Notes under the pieces: model-generated
What the model was told of the DNA's origin: nothing
What the model saw: only the letters and a program-made list of their open reading frames with translations
Databases searched by the model: none
Position numbers and translations under genes: made by a program
In this document: positions 43,568 to 51,899 of the stretch, piece after piece
Position numbering within the stretch: the stretch's first letter is position 1
Layout: every line of letters begins with the position of its first letter
Source of the DNA: an uncultured Eubacteriales bacterium
GTDB lineage: Bacteria; Bacillota; Clostridia; Oscillospirales; Oscillospiraceae
DNA: 64,000 nucleotides
Assembly: GCA_900546615.1 (NCBI GenBank)
Contig: URDJ01000007.1
Span: 1 to 64,000 of the forward strand
Direction of reading: 5' to 3'

Positions 43568-45083
43568 GAGTGATCGCCTCCGTACCCTCGCGGCTGAGCC
43601 TCATAGCGCCCAGCATTATGCCCAGCAGGATGAATGACCCGAAAAGTATCCTCGGGTAGAACCAGATATACTCGAAGAAAGAGAAAATCGCCAGCCCGCA
43701 GCAGGACGCAAGCCCGGCGAGGACTGCGCCTCTGACCTCCGGCGCTCTGTTCCGGCAGCGGCAGATCGCGAAGGCGCTGTCCTTCATCGTCCTGAACATA
43801 TACCACATGAAAGCCACGAAGCCCAGCGTGCCCAGCTCAATGAGCAGGTCGAGGTAGAGCATCTGCGAGTGCGCGACGAGCGCGGCTTTCTCGGTGAGAG
43901 CGTAGGCGGGATAGATGTTGTCAAAGGCGTATGGCCCGAGGCCGATGCCGGTGAGACCGTAGTCGCGCAGGAGCAGCAGTACGCCCCGCCAGACGATGAT
44001 GCGATAGCTGGCCGAGGAATCCGCACTGTTGAAGATGGTGAGGAAGCGCGTAACGATGCTGTCCGGCAAAAACGGGATGAGCAGCAGGCAGGCCACGAAA
44101 CCCACGGGTATGAGCCGCTTGTCCGTGTAGTAGACGAAGACCAGCACGGCGAGCATAAAGGATAGCCAGCCGGAGCGGGAATAGGTCATGATGAGCGCCA
44201 GCATGGGCAGCGCGAGCGCGCAGGAGAAGACGAACCTCGCCCGCACGTCCTTCAGGTTTATCGCCCAGGCCGCGCACAGCGGCGTGAACAGCACGAGGAA
44301 CTCCGCGTAGTTGTTGGAGTTGTCGAGCGTCGAATACACCCTGCCCGGCACGCCCTCGTTGAGCGCGAGGTCGGTGAGCGAGGCGTTCACCTCGACGCCC
44401 ATGATGCGCTGCACGACCGCATATGCCGCCGTGACCATCACTGCGGCATAGAGCCAGCGCATGAGCGAGCGCAGCCGTCCGACAGTCGAAAGCTCGGCCG
44501 AGACCATGTAAAGCAGCATGAAGGCCGCGATGAAGAACATGAGTATGCGGATGCTGTCCGCCATGTCTGTTGTGAATATGAGGCTTATAAAGCAGGCCAT
44601 CACGAACAGCAGGAAGGGCAGCCCCAAAGTCCGGGGACTCGGAGCCTCGCGTTTCCCGACCGCCGCGAGCAGCAGATAGATGCCGAACAGACCGAACACC
44701 GCGAGCACGGCGTAGGAGTTGGACCACACATTGTGCGGCGCGCAGAACATGACGAAGATGAAGGCCGGCAGCAGGAAGTCGAAGCGGCAGATGTACGAGC
44801 CTCTGACAAGGCGCACGATGACGCTCGTCTCCGCGAGCCGCGCGAAGAAGCGGACGATTGCGCCGAGTATGCGCAAAAGCCACTTCCAGAGCCAGTCGAT
44901 AAAACGGCCAACGGCGCTCGCGGCGTAGTATTTTTCGACCCTCGACGGCCTGCCGAGGAAGCGAATGATGACGCTGTGGGGAAACGCGTTTTTGAAGGGC
45001 CGGTAAATGGCCCGGAGAAAACGGAAGATGAGGCTGTGCAGCCAGTAGCCGTAGAGCCTGCCGAGTACGCTGTCAGCGAGCAA
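43554..45083 (-). CDS. O-antigen ligase/polymerase-like membrane protein
   Basis: This is a 509-residue membrane protein with about twelve helices. The C-terminal half carries Wzy/WaaL-family features: MTYSRSGWLSFMLAVLVFVYYT, the extracellular loop YGLTGIGLGPYAFDN and AHSQMLYLDLLIELGTLGF. In Gram-positive bacteria such proteins polymerise or attach cell-surface glycans. It lies between DUF4330 and ECF-S genes and follows a glycosyltransferase, which supports a surface polysaccharide role. The start is TTG 45083 after GGGGTGA. Confidence 0.85.
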   Translation of the reverse strand: MLADSVLGRLYGYWLHSLIFRFLRAIYRPFKNAFPHSVIIRFLGRPSRVEKYYAASAVGRFIDWLWKWLLRILGAIVRFFARLAETSVIVRLVRGSYICRFDFLLPAFIFVMFCAPHNVWSNSYAVLAVFGLFGIYLLLAAVGKREAPSPRTLGLPFLLFVMACFISLIFTTDMADSIRILMFFIAAFMLLYMVSAELSTVGRLRSLMRWLYAAVMVTAAYAVVQRIMGVEVNASLTDLALNEGVPGRVYSTLDNSNNYAEFLVLFTPLCAAWAINLKDVRARFVFSCALALPMLALIMTYSRSGWLSFMLAVLVFVYYTDKRLIPVGFVACLLLIPFLPDSIVTRFLTIFNSADSSASYRIIVWRGVLLLLRDYGLTGIGLGPYAFDNIYPAYALTEKAALVAHSQMLYLDLLIELGTLGFVAFMWYMFRTMKDSAFAICRCRNRAPEVRGAVLAGLASCCGLAIFSFFEYIWFYPRILFGSFILLGIMLGAMRLSREGTEAITLERQ

Positions 45084-45119
45084 AAGGAGTCACCCCGCTT
45101 TCAAAAGGATAGCTCACTT

Positions 45120-45599
45120 TCAGGCGGCCTCGATGCTGCGCACCTTGAGGAACAGCTTGCAGTCCCCGAAATAGACGCTCATGGAGTGCCCGGCGGCGTA
45201 GAGGGTACCGTTTATCGTGACGCCGTGGTCGCCGATGACGCCGTCGCCTTCGACGGTGAGCGTGACGGAGCAGTAGTCCTCGCGGGAGATCTCGACGACC
45301 TGCCCGGTGATGTCGGTGACGGCGCTCTTGGACTCGCCCGTGCGCCAGTCGACCAGCGTGCCCAGGGTGACGTTGTTCTCGGAATCCCAGGCCTCGTCGC
45401 CCGCCGTGAGCTGCTCGGCGACGTAGTCCGGCGTCTCCTCGCAGTAGAGGGTGATGCGCACCTTCTCGGTCTGGGCAATGGTACTCTCCGGCCCGAACAG
45501 CAGCCTGCCGAGGAAGATGCCCGCGGCGATAATGATTATTACAATGAGCAGGTCCACGATGTTGACCTTGCCGAACAGTCTGCCCTTGTTGTCCAACAT
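45120..45599 (-). CDS. DUF4330 family membrane-anchored protein
   Basis: This 159-residue protein has one N-terminal helix (about 14-33; VNIVDLLIVIIIIAAGIFLG) and a small extracellular domain rich in beta strands. The start MLDNKGRLFGKVNIVDLL is diagnostic for DUF4330. Function is unknown; in Clostridia it commonly sits beside glycosyltransferase and O-antigen ligase genes, as here. ATG 45599 follows GGAGG. Longer in-frame extensions run into the glycosyltransferase gene and have no support. Confidence 0.85.
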   Translation of the reverse strand: MLDNKGRLFGKVNIVDLLIVIIIIAAGIFLGRLLFGPESTIAQTEKVRITLYCEETPDYVAEQLTAGDEAWDSENNVTLGTLVDWRTGESKSAVTDITGQVVEISREDYCSVTLTVEGDGVIGDHGVTINGTLYAAGHSMSVYFGDCKLFLKVRSIEAA

Positions 45600-45621
45600 G
45601 ATTTGATTTTCCTCCAGAAAA

Positions 45622-46704
45622 TTATTGATATGCGCGGAAAACGTCCCCGGCGAGCTTTGAGAGGTCATAGACCTCCAGCACCTTCCGCCGGGCGTTCGCC
45701 GAGTATCCACAGTAGAGCGCCTCGTCCTCCATGAGCCGCAGGACGGCCCGTGCAAAGCCCTCCGCATCGCCGTATGGGACAGCGATTCCGCATACGGGCG
45801 CGTCCTCTGCCAGCTCGCGGTTCGTGTCCAGCGCCGTCACGACGAGGGGCAGGGCGGCGCGCATGGCCTCGAGCAGGCCGAAGCTCATGGCCTCGCTCGA
45901 ACTTGAGTTCACGTACAGGTCCGCCGCGCTGAGTACCCGCCCGCCGTCGCTGCGGTATCCCGCGAACAGGACGCGGTCCTCAATGCCCGGCTGTGCGGCC
46001 TTCTCCTTCAGCTCCGGCAGGAGCGGACCGTCGCCGCAGATGACGCAGCGGAAGGGCCTGTCCGTCATGTCGTGCAGTTTGGCCATGGCGTCGATCAGGA
46101 AGCCAAGGCCCTTCTCGGGCACGCAGCGCGCGAGCGTCGTTATCATGAACTCGCCCTCGCCGACGCCCAGCTCGGCCCTGACGGAGAGGTCCTTCACCGG
46201 CTCCGGCCCCGGCTCAACGCCGTTCGGGATGACGACGACCTTCTCCGGCGCAAAGCCGTTTTGCATGAGAACCTCGCGCCCCTCCTTGCAGACCGCGATG
46301 GCGCAGTGGTCACGCGGCGTCAGCGCCCGGTTAATCATGCGCCAGAGCCGCCCCGCACGGAGCGTGAGGTGGTTCGTGAAGACTACCTTCGGCGCGGGAT
46401 AGTGCCGCAGAGAGAGCAGGGCCACGACGTTTTCGGCCGGATACTGGGCGTGGATGACGTCGATGGCGTTCTCGCGGCAGTATTCCGCAAGTTTCCGCGC
46501 CGATGATAGCGCCGAGCCGCGGCTTATTTTAAGCCTGAACGTGGGCACGCCGCTCGCCTCGAGCCTCTCGGAGAGCGCCCCCGGCACGTTGTAGCAGAGC
46601 CGGCAGTCCTCGCCCCGGGCGGTGAATATCCGCACCAGGTCATCGACGTATTTCTCCGAGCCTCCGTTCCCGGCGTAGTTTATGAGAAAGAGTATCCTCG
46701 TCAT
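45622..46704 (-). CDS. GT4-family glycosyltransferase
   Basis: This 360-residue protein has the GT-B fold. An N-terminal acceptor domain starts ILFLINYAGNGGSEKYV. The donor-binding half contains VVIPNGVEPG, VPEKGLGFLIDAMA, VICGDGPLLPELKE and the EX7E motif region NSSSSEAMSFGLLEAMRAALP. It transfers a nucleotide-activated sugar during surface glycan assembly. GGAGG precedes ATG 46704. It heads the leftward run with DUF4330 and the O-antigen ligase-like gene. Confidence 0.9.
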   Translation of the reverse strand: MTRILFLINYAGNGGSEKYVDDLVRIFTARGEDCRLCYNVPGALSERLEASGVPTFRLKISRGSALSSARKLAEYCRENAIDVIHAQYPAENVVALLSLRHYPAPKVVFTNHLTLRAGRLWRMINRALTPRDHCAIAVCKEGREVLMQNGFAPEKVVVIPNGVEPGPEPVKDLSVRAELGVGEGEFMITTLARCVPEKGLGFLIDAMAKLHDMTDRPFRCVICGDGPLLPELKEKAAQPGIEDRVLFAGYRSDGGRVLSAADLYVNSSSSEAMSFGLLEAMRAALPLVVTALDTNRELAEDAPVCGIAVPYGDAEGFARAVLRLMEDEALYCGYSANARRKVLEVYDLSKLAGDVFRAYQ

Positions 46705-46822
46705 TATCCCTCCAAAACTAAATTCCACTCATTATATAATATTCTTCCAGCCTCGTCAACCCGCGCGACGCTTGCGGAGGGAGGGCCGATGTGGTATCAT
46801 CTTGGAGAATGAGGTGGTAGAA

Positions 46823-47974
46823 ATGACGGAAAAGCTGTACTATACCGACGGGCACCTGAGCCGCTTTGAGGCCCTCGTATGCTCCTGCGAGCGTGAGGGA
46901 GACGGCTATGCCGTGCGGCTCGACAGGACCGCGTTTTTCCCCGGCGGCGGGGGACAGGAGGCCGACAAGGGGACCCTCGCGGGACAGAAGCTGCTCTCCC
47001 TGCGCGAGGAGGGCGAGGATATCATACACGTTGTTGAAGAACCTCTCGCGCCCGGCGAGGCCGTGACGGGCGAGCTGGACTGGCAGCTCCGGTTCCGGCG
47101 GATGCAGGGGCACTCGGGCGAACACATCATGTCCGGCACGGTGCACCGGCTGTTCGGCTGCGACAATGTGGGCTTTCACATGGGCGAGGACGGCATGACG
47201 ATCGACTTTTCGACTGAGCTGAGCCGGGAGGACCTGAGCCGGGCCGAACTGGAGGCCAACCGCGCCGTGTGGCGGAACGTGCCCGTGCGCACGCTGCTGC
47301 CGGACGCGGAAACGCTTGCGCACATGGAGTACCGCAGCAAGAAGGAGCTGACGGGTCAGGTGCGGATAGTGGAGATCGAGGGCGTTGACCGCTGTGCCTG
47401 CTGCGCGCCGCATGTGGCGTATACCGGCGAGGTGGGCTGCATAAAGGTCATCGACAGCATGAGGCACCGGGGCGGCACGCGCCTGACGCTCATCTGCGGC
47501 GAGCAGGCGATCGAGGACTACCGGAGCCTGCACGAAAACAACGCAAAGGTTTCGGTGGCGCTCTCGGCCCGGCGGCTCGAGACGGGCCGCGCAATTGAGA
47601 GGTACGTCTCCGAGCAGGAAGAGCGCAAGGCGGAGCTGACACGTCTCAAGCGCGAGATACTGCAGCTCAAGACGGCGGCACTCAGGCCGAGCGAGGGCTG
47701 CATCTGCATCTTCGAGGACGACATGGACATGATAACGCTCCGCGAGCTGGTAAACGCGGGCGCGGAGCTTTCGCAGACAGCCTGCGCGGGCTTCACGGGG
47801 CGAGACGGGGACTATAAATATATAGTAGGCAGCCGCACAAGGCCGCTCCGGGCGCTGGCAAGGGAGATAAATGCAGCCATAGACGGCCGCGGCGGCGGCT
47901 CGGACGAGATGATACAGGGCAGCTCGCGCTCGGACAGGCAGACGATAGAGAAGTATTTCGCCGAGTTCAAATAA
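46823..47974 (+). CDS. AlaX-type alanyl-tRNA editing protein with DHHA1 domain
   Basis: This 383-residue protein resembles the editing half of alanyl-tRNA synthetase. It has an N-terminal beta-barrel (LDRTAFFPGGGGQEADKG), the zinc-binding pair HSGEH in MQGHSGEHIMSG and CAPH in CACCAPHVA, a coiled-coil linker and a C-terminal DHHA1 domain ending GGGSDEMIQGSS. AlaX proteins hydrolyse mischarged Ser-tRNA(Ala) or Gly-tRNA(Ala). The DHHA1 domain makes it the long form. ATG 46823 follows GAGGTGG. Confidence 0.9.
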   Translation: MTEKLYYTDGHLSRFEALVCSCEREGDGYAVRLDRTAFFPGGGGQEADKGTLAGQKLLSLREEGEDIIHVVEEPLAPGEAVTGELDWQLRFRRMQGHSGEHIMSGTVHRLFGCDNVGFHMGEDGMTIDFSTELSREDLSRAELEANRAVWRNVPVRTLLPDAETLAHMEYRSKKELTGQVRIVEIEGVDRCACCAPHVAYTGEVGCIKVIDSMRHRGGTRLTLICGEQAIEDYRSLHENNAKVSVALSARRLETGRAIERYVSEQEERKAELTRLKREILQLKTAALRPSEGCICIFEDDMDMITLRELVNAGAELSQTACAGFTGRDGDYKYIVGSRTRPLRALAREINAAIDGRGGGSDEMIQGSSRSDRQTIEKYFAEFK

Positions 47975-47979
47975 AAAAG

Positions 47980-48019
47980 AGCCATTGCCGGACGGTGTCG
48001 CAGCCGTCCGGCAATGGCT
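47980..48019. terminator. Bidirectional terminator between alaX and the ABC operon
   Basis: A perfect 16-bp stem (47980-47995 with 48004-48019), flanked by an A-run and TTATT, ends both convergent units. Confidence 0.85.
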
Positions 48020-48036
48020 TATTGTTTGTTGTCGCG

Positions 48037-48834
48037 TCAGGCTCCGAGCAGGACGCGGTCGTTCGCGAATTCCTTGCCGGAGACGGCGGAGAAGCGCTCG
48101 AGCAGGTCTTCGACCGTGAGACGCTTTTTCTCCTCGCCGCTGATGTCGAGGACTATGCGGCCCTCGCTCATCATGATGAGGCGGTTGCCGTGGGTGATGG
48201 CGTCGCGCATGTTGTGCGTGACCATGAGCGTCGTCAGGTGGTTCTCGGTGACTATCTGCTCGGATAGCTCGAGCACCTTGGCGGCGGTCTTGGGGTCAAG
48301 GGCGGCGGTGTGCTCGTCGAGCAGCAGGAGTTTCGGCTGCACCAGCGCCGCCATGAGCAGGGTCAGGGCCTGACGCTGGCCGCCGGAGAGCAGGCCCGCC
48401 TTGGCGTTCAGCCGGTCCTCGAGCCCGAGGTCGAGGGTCTTGAGCAGCTCGCGGTAGTCCTCGCGCTCGACCTTTTTTATACCCCAGCGGAGCGTGCGGC
48501 GCTTGCCGCGGCGTGCCGCGAGGGCAAGATTCTCCTCGATGCCCATAGTCGGGGCCGTACCCATCATCGGGTCCTGGAACACGCGGCCTATGAATGCGGC
48601 GCGCTTGTACTCGGGAAGCTTCGTGATGTTCCGGCCGTCTATCGTGATGCTGCCGGAATCGACCGAAAAGGCGCCCGCAATGGCGTTGAGCATCGTACTC
48701 TTGCCAGCGCCGTTGCCGCCGATGACCGTAACGAAATCGCCGTCGTTGAGCGTGAGGTTCAAATCAAACAGCGCTGTCTTGGCGTTGACGGTGCCGGGGT
48801 AGAAGGTCTTGCTGATGTGTTTGAGTTCAAGCAT
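48037..48834 (-). CDS. ABC transporter ATP-binding protein (TrpXYZ-type uptake system)
   Basis: This is a 265-residue ABC ATPase with Walker A GGNGAGKST (39-47), Q-loop GRVFQDPMMGTAPTM, signature LLSGGQRQALTLLM, Walker B LLLLDEHTAALD and the switch histidine in MVTHNMRDA. It is the energy-coupling subunit of the binding-protein and permease genes upstream. It overlaps the permease gene by eight bases. The aromatic-rich leader peptide ahead of the operon suggests import of phenylalanine, tyrosine or a related compound. Confidence 0.9.
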   Translation of the reverse strand: MLELKHISKTFYPGTVNAKTALFDLNLTLNDGDFVTVIGGNGAGKSTMLNAIAGAFSVDSGSITIDGRNITKLPEYKRAAFIGRVFQDPMMGTAPTMGIEENLALAARRGKRRTLRWGIKKVEREDYRELLKTLDLGLEDRLNAKAGLLSGGQRQALTLLMAALVQPKLLLLDEHTAALDPKTAAKVLELSEQIVTENHLTTLMVTHNMRDAITHGNRLIMMSEGRIVLDISGEEKKRLTVEDLLERFSAVSGKEFANDRVLLGA

Positions 48835-49789
48835 TGCTGGCTTCCTCCTTTTCAGTGCTGCGTCTGCCGGCCCTGCCGCTGAGCAGCTTCCCGCGCCAGT
48901 GGGGGATGGCGAGGAAGAGCGCGACGATGAGCGCGGTCAGGAGCTTCAGGTCGTTCGTGTTGAGGCCGAGCCTGAGCACGACCTGGATGACAACGTAATA
49001 GATAATCGCGCCGAGAATGCAGCTGGCGAGCTTGGCGGCGAAGTTGTGCGCGCGGTTGCCGAGTATGACCTCGCCGATGATGACCGCCGCAAGGCCGATG
49101 ACGATGGCGCCGCGGCCCATGTCCACGGTAGAGCTGCCCTGGTACTGGGCGATGAGCGCTCCGGCGAGGGCCACGATGCCGTTCGAGAGCATGAGCCCGA
49201 TGACGGCGTTTTTCTCGGTGTTGATACCCTGGGCGCGGGCCATGTTCCGGTTTGCGCCGGTGGCGCGGATGCCGCAGCCGATCTCTGTGCCGAAGAACCA
49301 GTAGAGCAGCGCCACGACGACCGCCGCTATGACGGCCAGCAGCAGGATCGGGTTGCCCATGGAAAGCTCGCGCACGAAACGCGAGGAGACCAGCAGGTCG
49401 AACTTATCCACGCTGACGGCGAGCGTCGACTGCGTGCCCGCCGTGGTGCCCCAGCCCATGATGCGCAGGTTTATCGAGTAGAGCGCGAGCTGGGTCAGTA
49501 TGCCGGCGAGTATCGCGGGTATGCCGCACTTCGTGTGGAACAGCCCGGTAACGAGGCCCGCGAGCATACCCACGAGCATCGCTATGATGGTCGCGACCCA
49601 GACATTCACGCCGCTCACGGTGAGCAGCACACAGACGGCTCCGCCCGTAGCGAGCGAGCCGTCGACCGTCAGGTCGGCAATATCGAGCACCCTGTAGGTG
49701 ATGTACACGCCGATGGCCATGATGCCCCACATGAGGCCCTGGCCCACGGAGCCGGGCAGGCCGTTCAGCAGTGATTGCAAGAAATCCAT
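48827..49789 (-). CDS. ABC transporter permease (TrpXYZ-type uptake system)
   Basis: This 320-residue integral membrane protein has eight to ten helices and branched-chain-permease-like motifs: GSVGQGLMWGIMAIGVYITY, DLTVDGSLATGGAVC and SNGIVALAGALIAQYQG. It is the single membrane component encoded here, presumably a homodimer. GGAGG lies eight bases before ATG 49789; the ATG at 49804 forms part of that site. It overlaps the ATPase gene. Confidence 0.9.
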   Translation of the reverse strand: MDFLQSLLNGLPGSVGQGLMWGIMAIGVYITYRVLDIADLTVDGSLATGGAVCVLLTVSGVNVWVATIIAMLVGMLAGLVTGLFHTKCGIPAILAGILTQLALYSINLRIMGWGTTAGTQSTLAVSVDKFDLLVSSRFVRELSMGNPILLLAVIAAVVVALLYWFFGTEIGCGIRATGANRNMARAQGINTEKNAVIGLMLSNGIVALAGALIAQYQGSSTVDMGRGAIVIGLAAVIIGEVILGNRAHNFAAKLASCILGAIIYYVVIQVVLRLGLNTNDLKLLTALIVALFLAIPHWRGKLLSGRAGRRSTEKEEASNA

Positions 49790-49817
49790 TACATTATCCT
49801 CCATGCGCGGTGGTCGG

Positions 49818-49844
49818 GCGGGACGGGCGGCGAGCCCGCCCCGC
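49818..49844 (-). other. Intercistronic hairpin after the binding-protein gene
   Basis: GCGGGACGGG (49818-49827) and CCCGCCCCGC (49835-49844) pair, with one G-U in the transcript. It probably stabilises the upstream binding-protein message relative to the permease message. Confidence 0.55.
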
Positions 49845-49858
49845 TTTCATTTTGCGTC

Positions 49859-50899
49859 TCAGCCTTCGATTGCCACGTAATCTTCGGGCATCGTCAGCCC
49901 CAGCGCCTCGCAGTTGGCGGCGTTGTACATCTTGGTGACGTTCGGGGCGTACTCGACGGCCATGGTGGTCACGTCGGCCTCGCCGGTGAGTATCTTCGCG
50001 GCCATCTCGCCGGTGGTGTAGCCGAGCTCGTAGTAGTCGATGGAGAGCGTCGCGACGCCGCAGCCGGAGCAGATGCCGCTCTCGCCGGCGACCACGGGCA
50101 CGCCCGCGGCCAGGACGATGTTGGCAATGGTCTCAGTGTTGCCCGCGGCGGTGTTGTCGGTCGGGATGTAGATGACGTCGGAGTTGTCGCAGGCGGTCTG
50201 GGTGACGGAGCTGAGGTCGTTCACGTCGGTGAAGGCGTAGGCTTCGCAGGTGTAGCCCATGTCCTCAAGATAGCCGCGGATGGTCTCAATCTGGTAGACG
50301 CTGTTCGCCTCGCCGGAGCAGTAGAGCAGGCCAATGTTCTCGGCGTCGGGGAAGAGCTCCTGTATCATCTCGGCCTGCTGATCGAGCGGGGCGAGGTCGC
50401 TGGTGCCGGAGATGTTGTTGCCCACGGTGCCGGTCCAGCCGTCCAGGTTCAGCGCGGTGGCGTAGTCGGTGATGGAGGTGCCGAGGATGGGGATGTCGCC
50501 CGTCGCGGAGGCGGCGGCCTGCAGAGGCCAGGTGGCGTTCGCGAGGATGAGATCCACGCCCTCGGAGACGAGGCCGTCGACTATGGTGACGCAGTTGTTC
50601 TGGTCGCCGCCGGCGTTGCCCTCCTCATAGGTCACGGCGCCTTCGCCGAGGATGTCGGTGAGAGCGGCCTTGAAGCCCTCGGTGGCGGCATCGAGCGCTA
50701 CGTGGGTCATCTGCTGGCAGATGCCGACTACATAGGTCTCGCCGGCGGTATCGTCATCCGCGGGCTCGGTGGCGGCGGGCTCGGTCTCGACGGGGTCCGT
50801 CGCGGCGGGCGGTTCGGTGGTCGTGTCGTTGGTCGTGCCGCAGGCGGCAAGGGCGAGCAGCATCACGGCTGCAAGCAGAATAGCGAGGATCTTTTTCAT
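49859..50899 (-). CDS. ABC transporter substrate-binding lipoprotein (TrpX-like, PF04392 type)
   Basis: This 346-residue lipoprotein has lipobox LAAC (C20), then a Thr/Pro/Glu-rich linker. The mature domain has the ABC_sub_bind pattern: VGICQQMTHVALDAATEGFK, NAGGDQNNCVTIVDGLVSEG, PILGTSITDY and VPVVAGESGI. Related proteins in streptococci belong to tryptophan/tyrosine uptake systems. It is the first structural gene of the operon, directly after the attenuator. GGAG precedes ATG 50899. The ligand is inferred from the leader peptide, not from the protein. Confidence 0.88.
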   Translation of the reverse strand: MKKILAILLAAVMLLALAACGTTNDTTTEPPAATDPVETEPAATEPADDDTAGETYVVGICQQMTHVALDAATEGFKAALTDILGEGAVTYEEGNAGGDQNNCVTIVDGLVSEGVDLILANATWPLQAAASATGDIPILGTSITDYATALNLDGWTGTVGNNISGTSDLAPLDQQAEMIQELFPDAENIGLLYCSGEANSVYQIETIRGYLEDMGYTCEAYAFTDVNDLSSVTQTACDNSDVIYIPTDNTAAGNTETIANIVLAAGVPVVAGESGICSGCGVATLSIDYYELGYTTGEMAAKILTGEADVTTMAVEYAPNVTKMYNAANCEALGLTMPEDYVAIEG

Positions 50900-50932
50900 T
50901 TCGGTTTCTCCTTTTCCAAGTTGTCGGGCAGC

Positions 50933-50966
50933 AAAAAAGCAGCCCCGCCTGTTCAGACGGGGCTGC
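50933..50966 (-). terminator. Attenuator terminator of the ABC operon
   Basis: On the minus strand GCAGCCCCG (50966-50958) pairs with CGGGGCTGC (50947-50939), followed at once by six T residues (50938-50933). It lies between the leader peptide stop and the binding-protein gene. Confidence 0.85.
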
Positions 50967-50987
50967 CGAAGCCGCTTTTTTTCTAAC

Positions 50988-51134
50988 TCAGCAAACCGCT
51001 ATCGTCCTGTCAGGCTCTCTGTTGTCCATGCCGTAAAAGTAAAAATAGGCATAGCAATAAAAGCCCGCAAAATCGAAGCGAGCCTGACGGGAAGCGGCGG
51101 TATTAACATTGACGGTGTTCAGAACGTTCTTCAT
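50988..51134 (-). CDS. Phe/Tyr-rich leader peptide of the ABC operon
   Basis: A 48-codon frame on the minus strand starts at ATG 51134, with AAAGGAG upstream, and ends at TGA 50988. Residues 20-34 contain five phenylalanine and five tyrosine codons among fifteen (F20, F22, F25, Y26, Y28, Y30, F31, Y32, F33, Y34). The segment GTCAGGCTC (51088-51080) before the run is the exact complement of GAGCCTGAC (51017-51009) after it, so the aromatic codons sit in the loop of a hairpin. A terminator follows. This is the form of a classical amino-acid attenuator. No protein-level homology is claimed. Confidence 0.85.
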   Translation of the reverse strand: MKNVLNTVNVNTAASRQARFDFAGFYCYAYFYFYGMDNREPDRTIAVC

Positions 51135-51278
51135 ACTGCCATGCTCCTTTCAGGCTGGGATTTGCTTTGCTGAATTTAAAATAACGCTTGAAATGGCTAA
51201 AGTCAAGTGGATATATCTCTCAAAACTGCACACGTAGGACGGACGTTATTTAGAAATATTGCACAAACTGTCCGCCAT

Positions 51279-51620
51279 TCAGGGAACAATGACTTCCTTG
51301 ACGATAAAGTCCCTGCCGCTGATCACATCGGCGTTGCGCTTGCCGCAGCGGGGACAGTAGCCCTCGTTCTTGACGATGGGGAAGGCCCTTTTGCAGTCGC
51401 GGCAGATGCCCTGAGCCTCCACGACTTCAATTTTCAGCTTTGTGTTTTCAAACGGAGTGTCCTTTATTATGACATTGTAGATGTCCTCGACGTACTTCGG
51501 GATGACCAGCGAGAGGTCGCCGATCTCGAGCACGATGGTGTCGATCATGTCCAGCTCGTTTTCCTTTGCGAAGGCCTCAACGGTGCGGAGCACCTGCCTG
51601 ACTACGCCTATCTCGTGCAT
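51279..51620 (-). CDS. hypA: HypA-like nickel metallochaperone
   Basis: This 113-residue protein starts MHEIGVVRQVL with the nickel-binding H2. It carries a zinc site in CRDCKRAF and CPRCGKRN, matching HypA/HybF. HypA delivers nickel to hydrogenases or urease. No other hyp gene or hydrogenase lies in the window, so its client is elsewhere or is unconventional. GGAGG precedes ATG 51620; longer forms lack it. It is divergent from the large flavoprotein gene. Confidence 0.88.
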   Translation of the reverse strand: MHEIGVVRQVLRTVEAFAKENELDMIDTIVLEIGDLSLVIPKYVEDIYNVIIKDTPFENTKLKIEVVEAQGICRDCKRAFPIVKNEGYCPRCGKRNADVISGRDFIVKEVIVP

Positions 51621-51899
51621 TGACCAGCCCTCCGTGACCATAAATATCTCTACCGGGATTATAAACCCAACAGCCGCGCCGGTCAAGCGGCATAACGGTA
51701 TATGCAGGTTTTGAACAATTGTGGCCATACCAGTCGGAGAAATGATGGTCTAACCAAAACCAATTGTGATAATCGCCAGTTTTTTGACGTTCAAATTTGC
51801 TAAGGCGTTAATTGAATGAAAGGTGAAGTGAGTTTATAATGATAAAAGAACGACCAATGTTGGATAACCGAGTTTTTTTATATGAAAAGAGGGGGATAT

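Noticed and set aside
51129-51144. Alternative start of the leader peptide at the upstream ATG (ATG GCA GTA TGA)
   Set aside because: That ATG is followed by a stop after three codons. The next ATG opens the 48-codon frame with the aromatic run.
50900-51240. T-box leader upstream of the ABC transporter
   Set aside because: No T-box bulge sequence or specifier-loop layout was seen. The aromatic leader peptide and terminator explain the region better.
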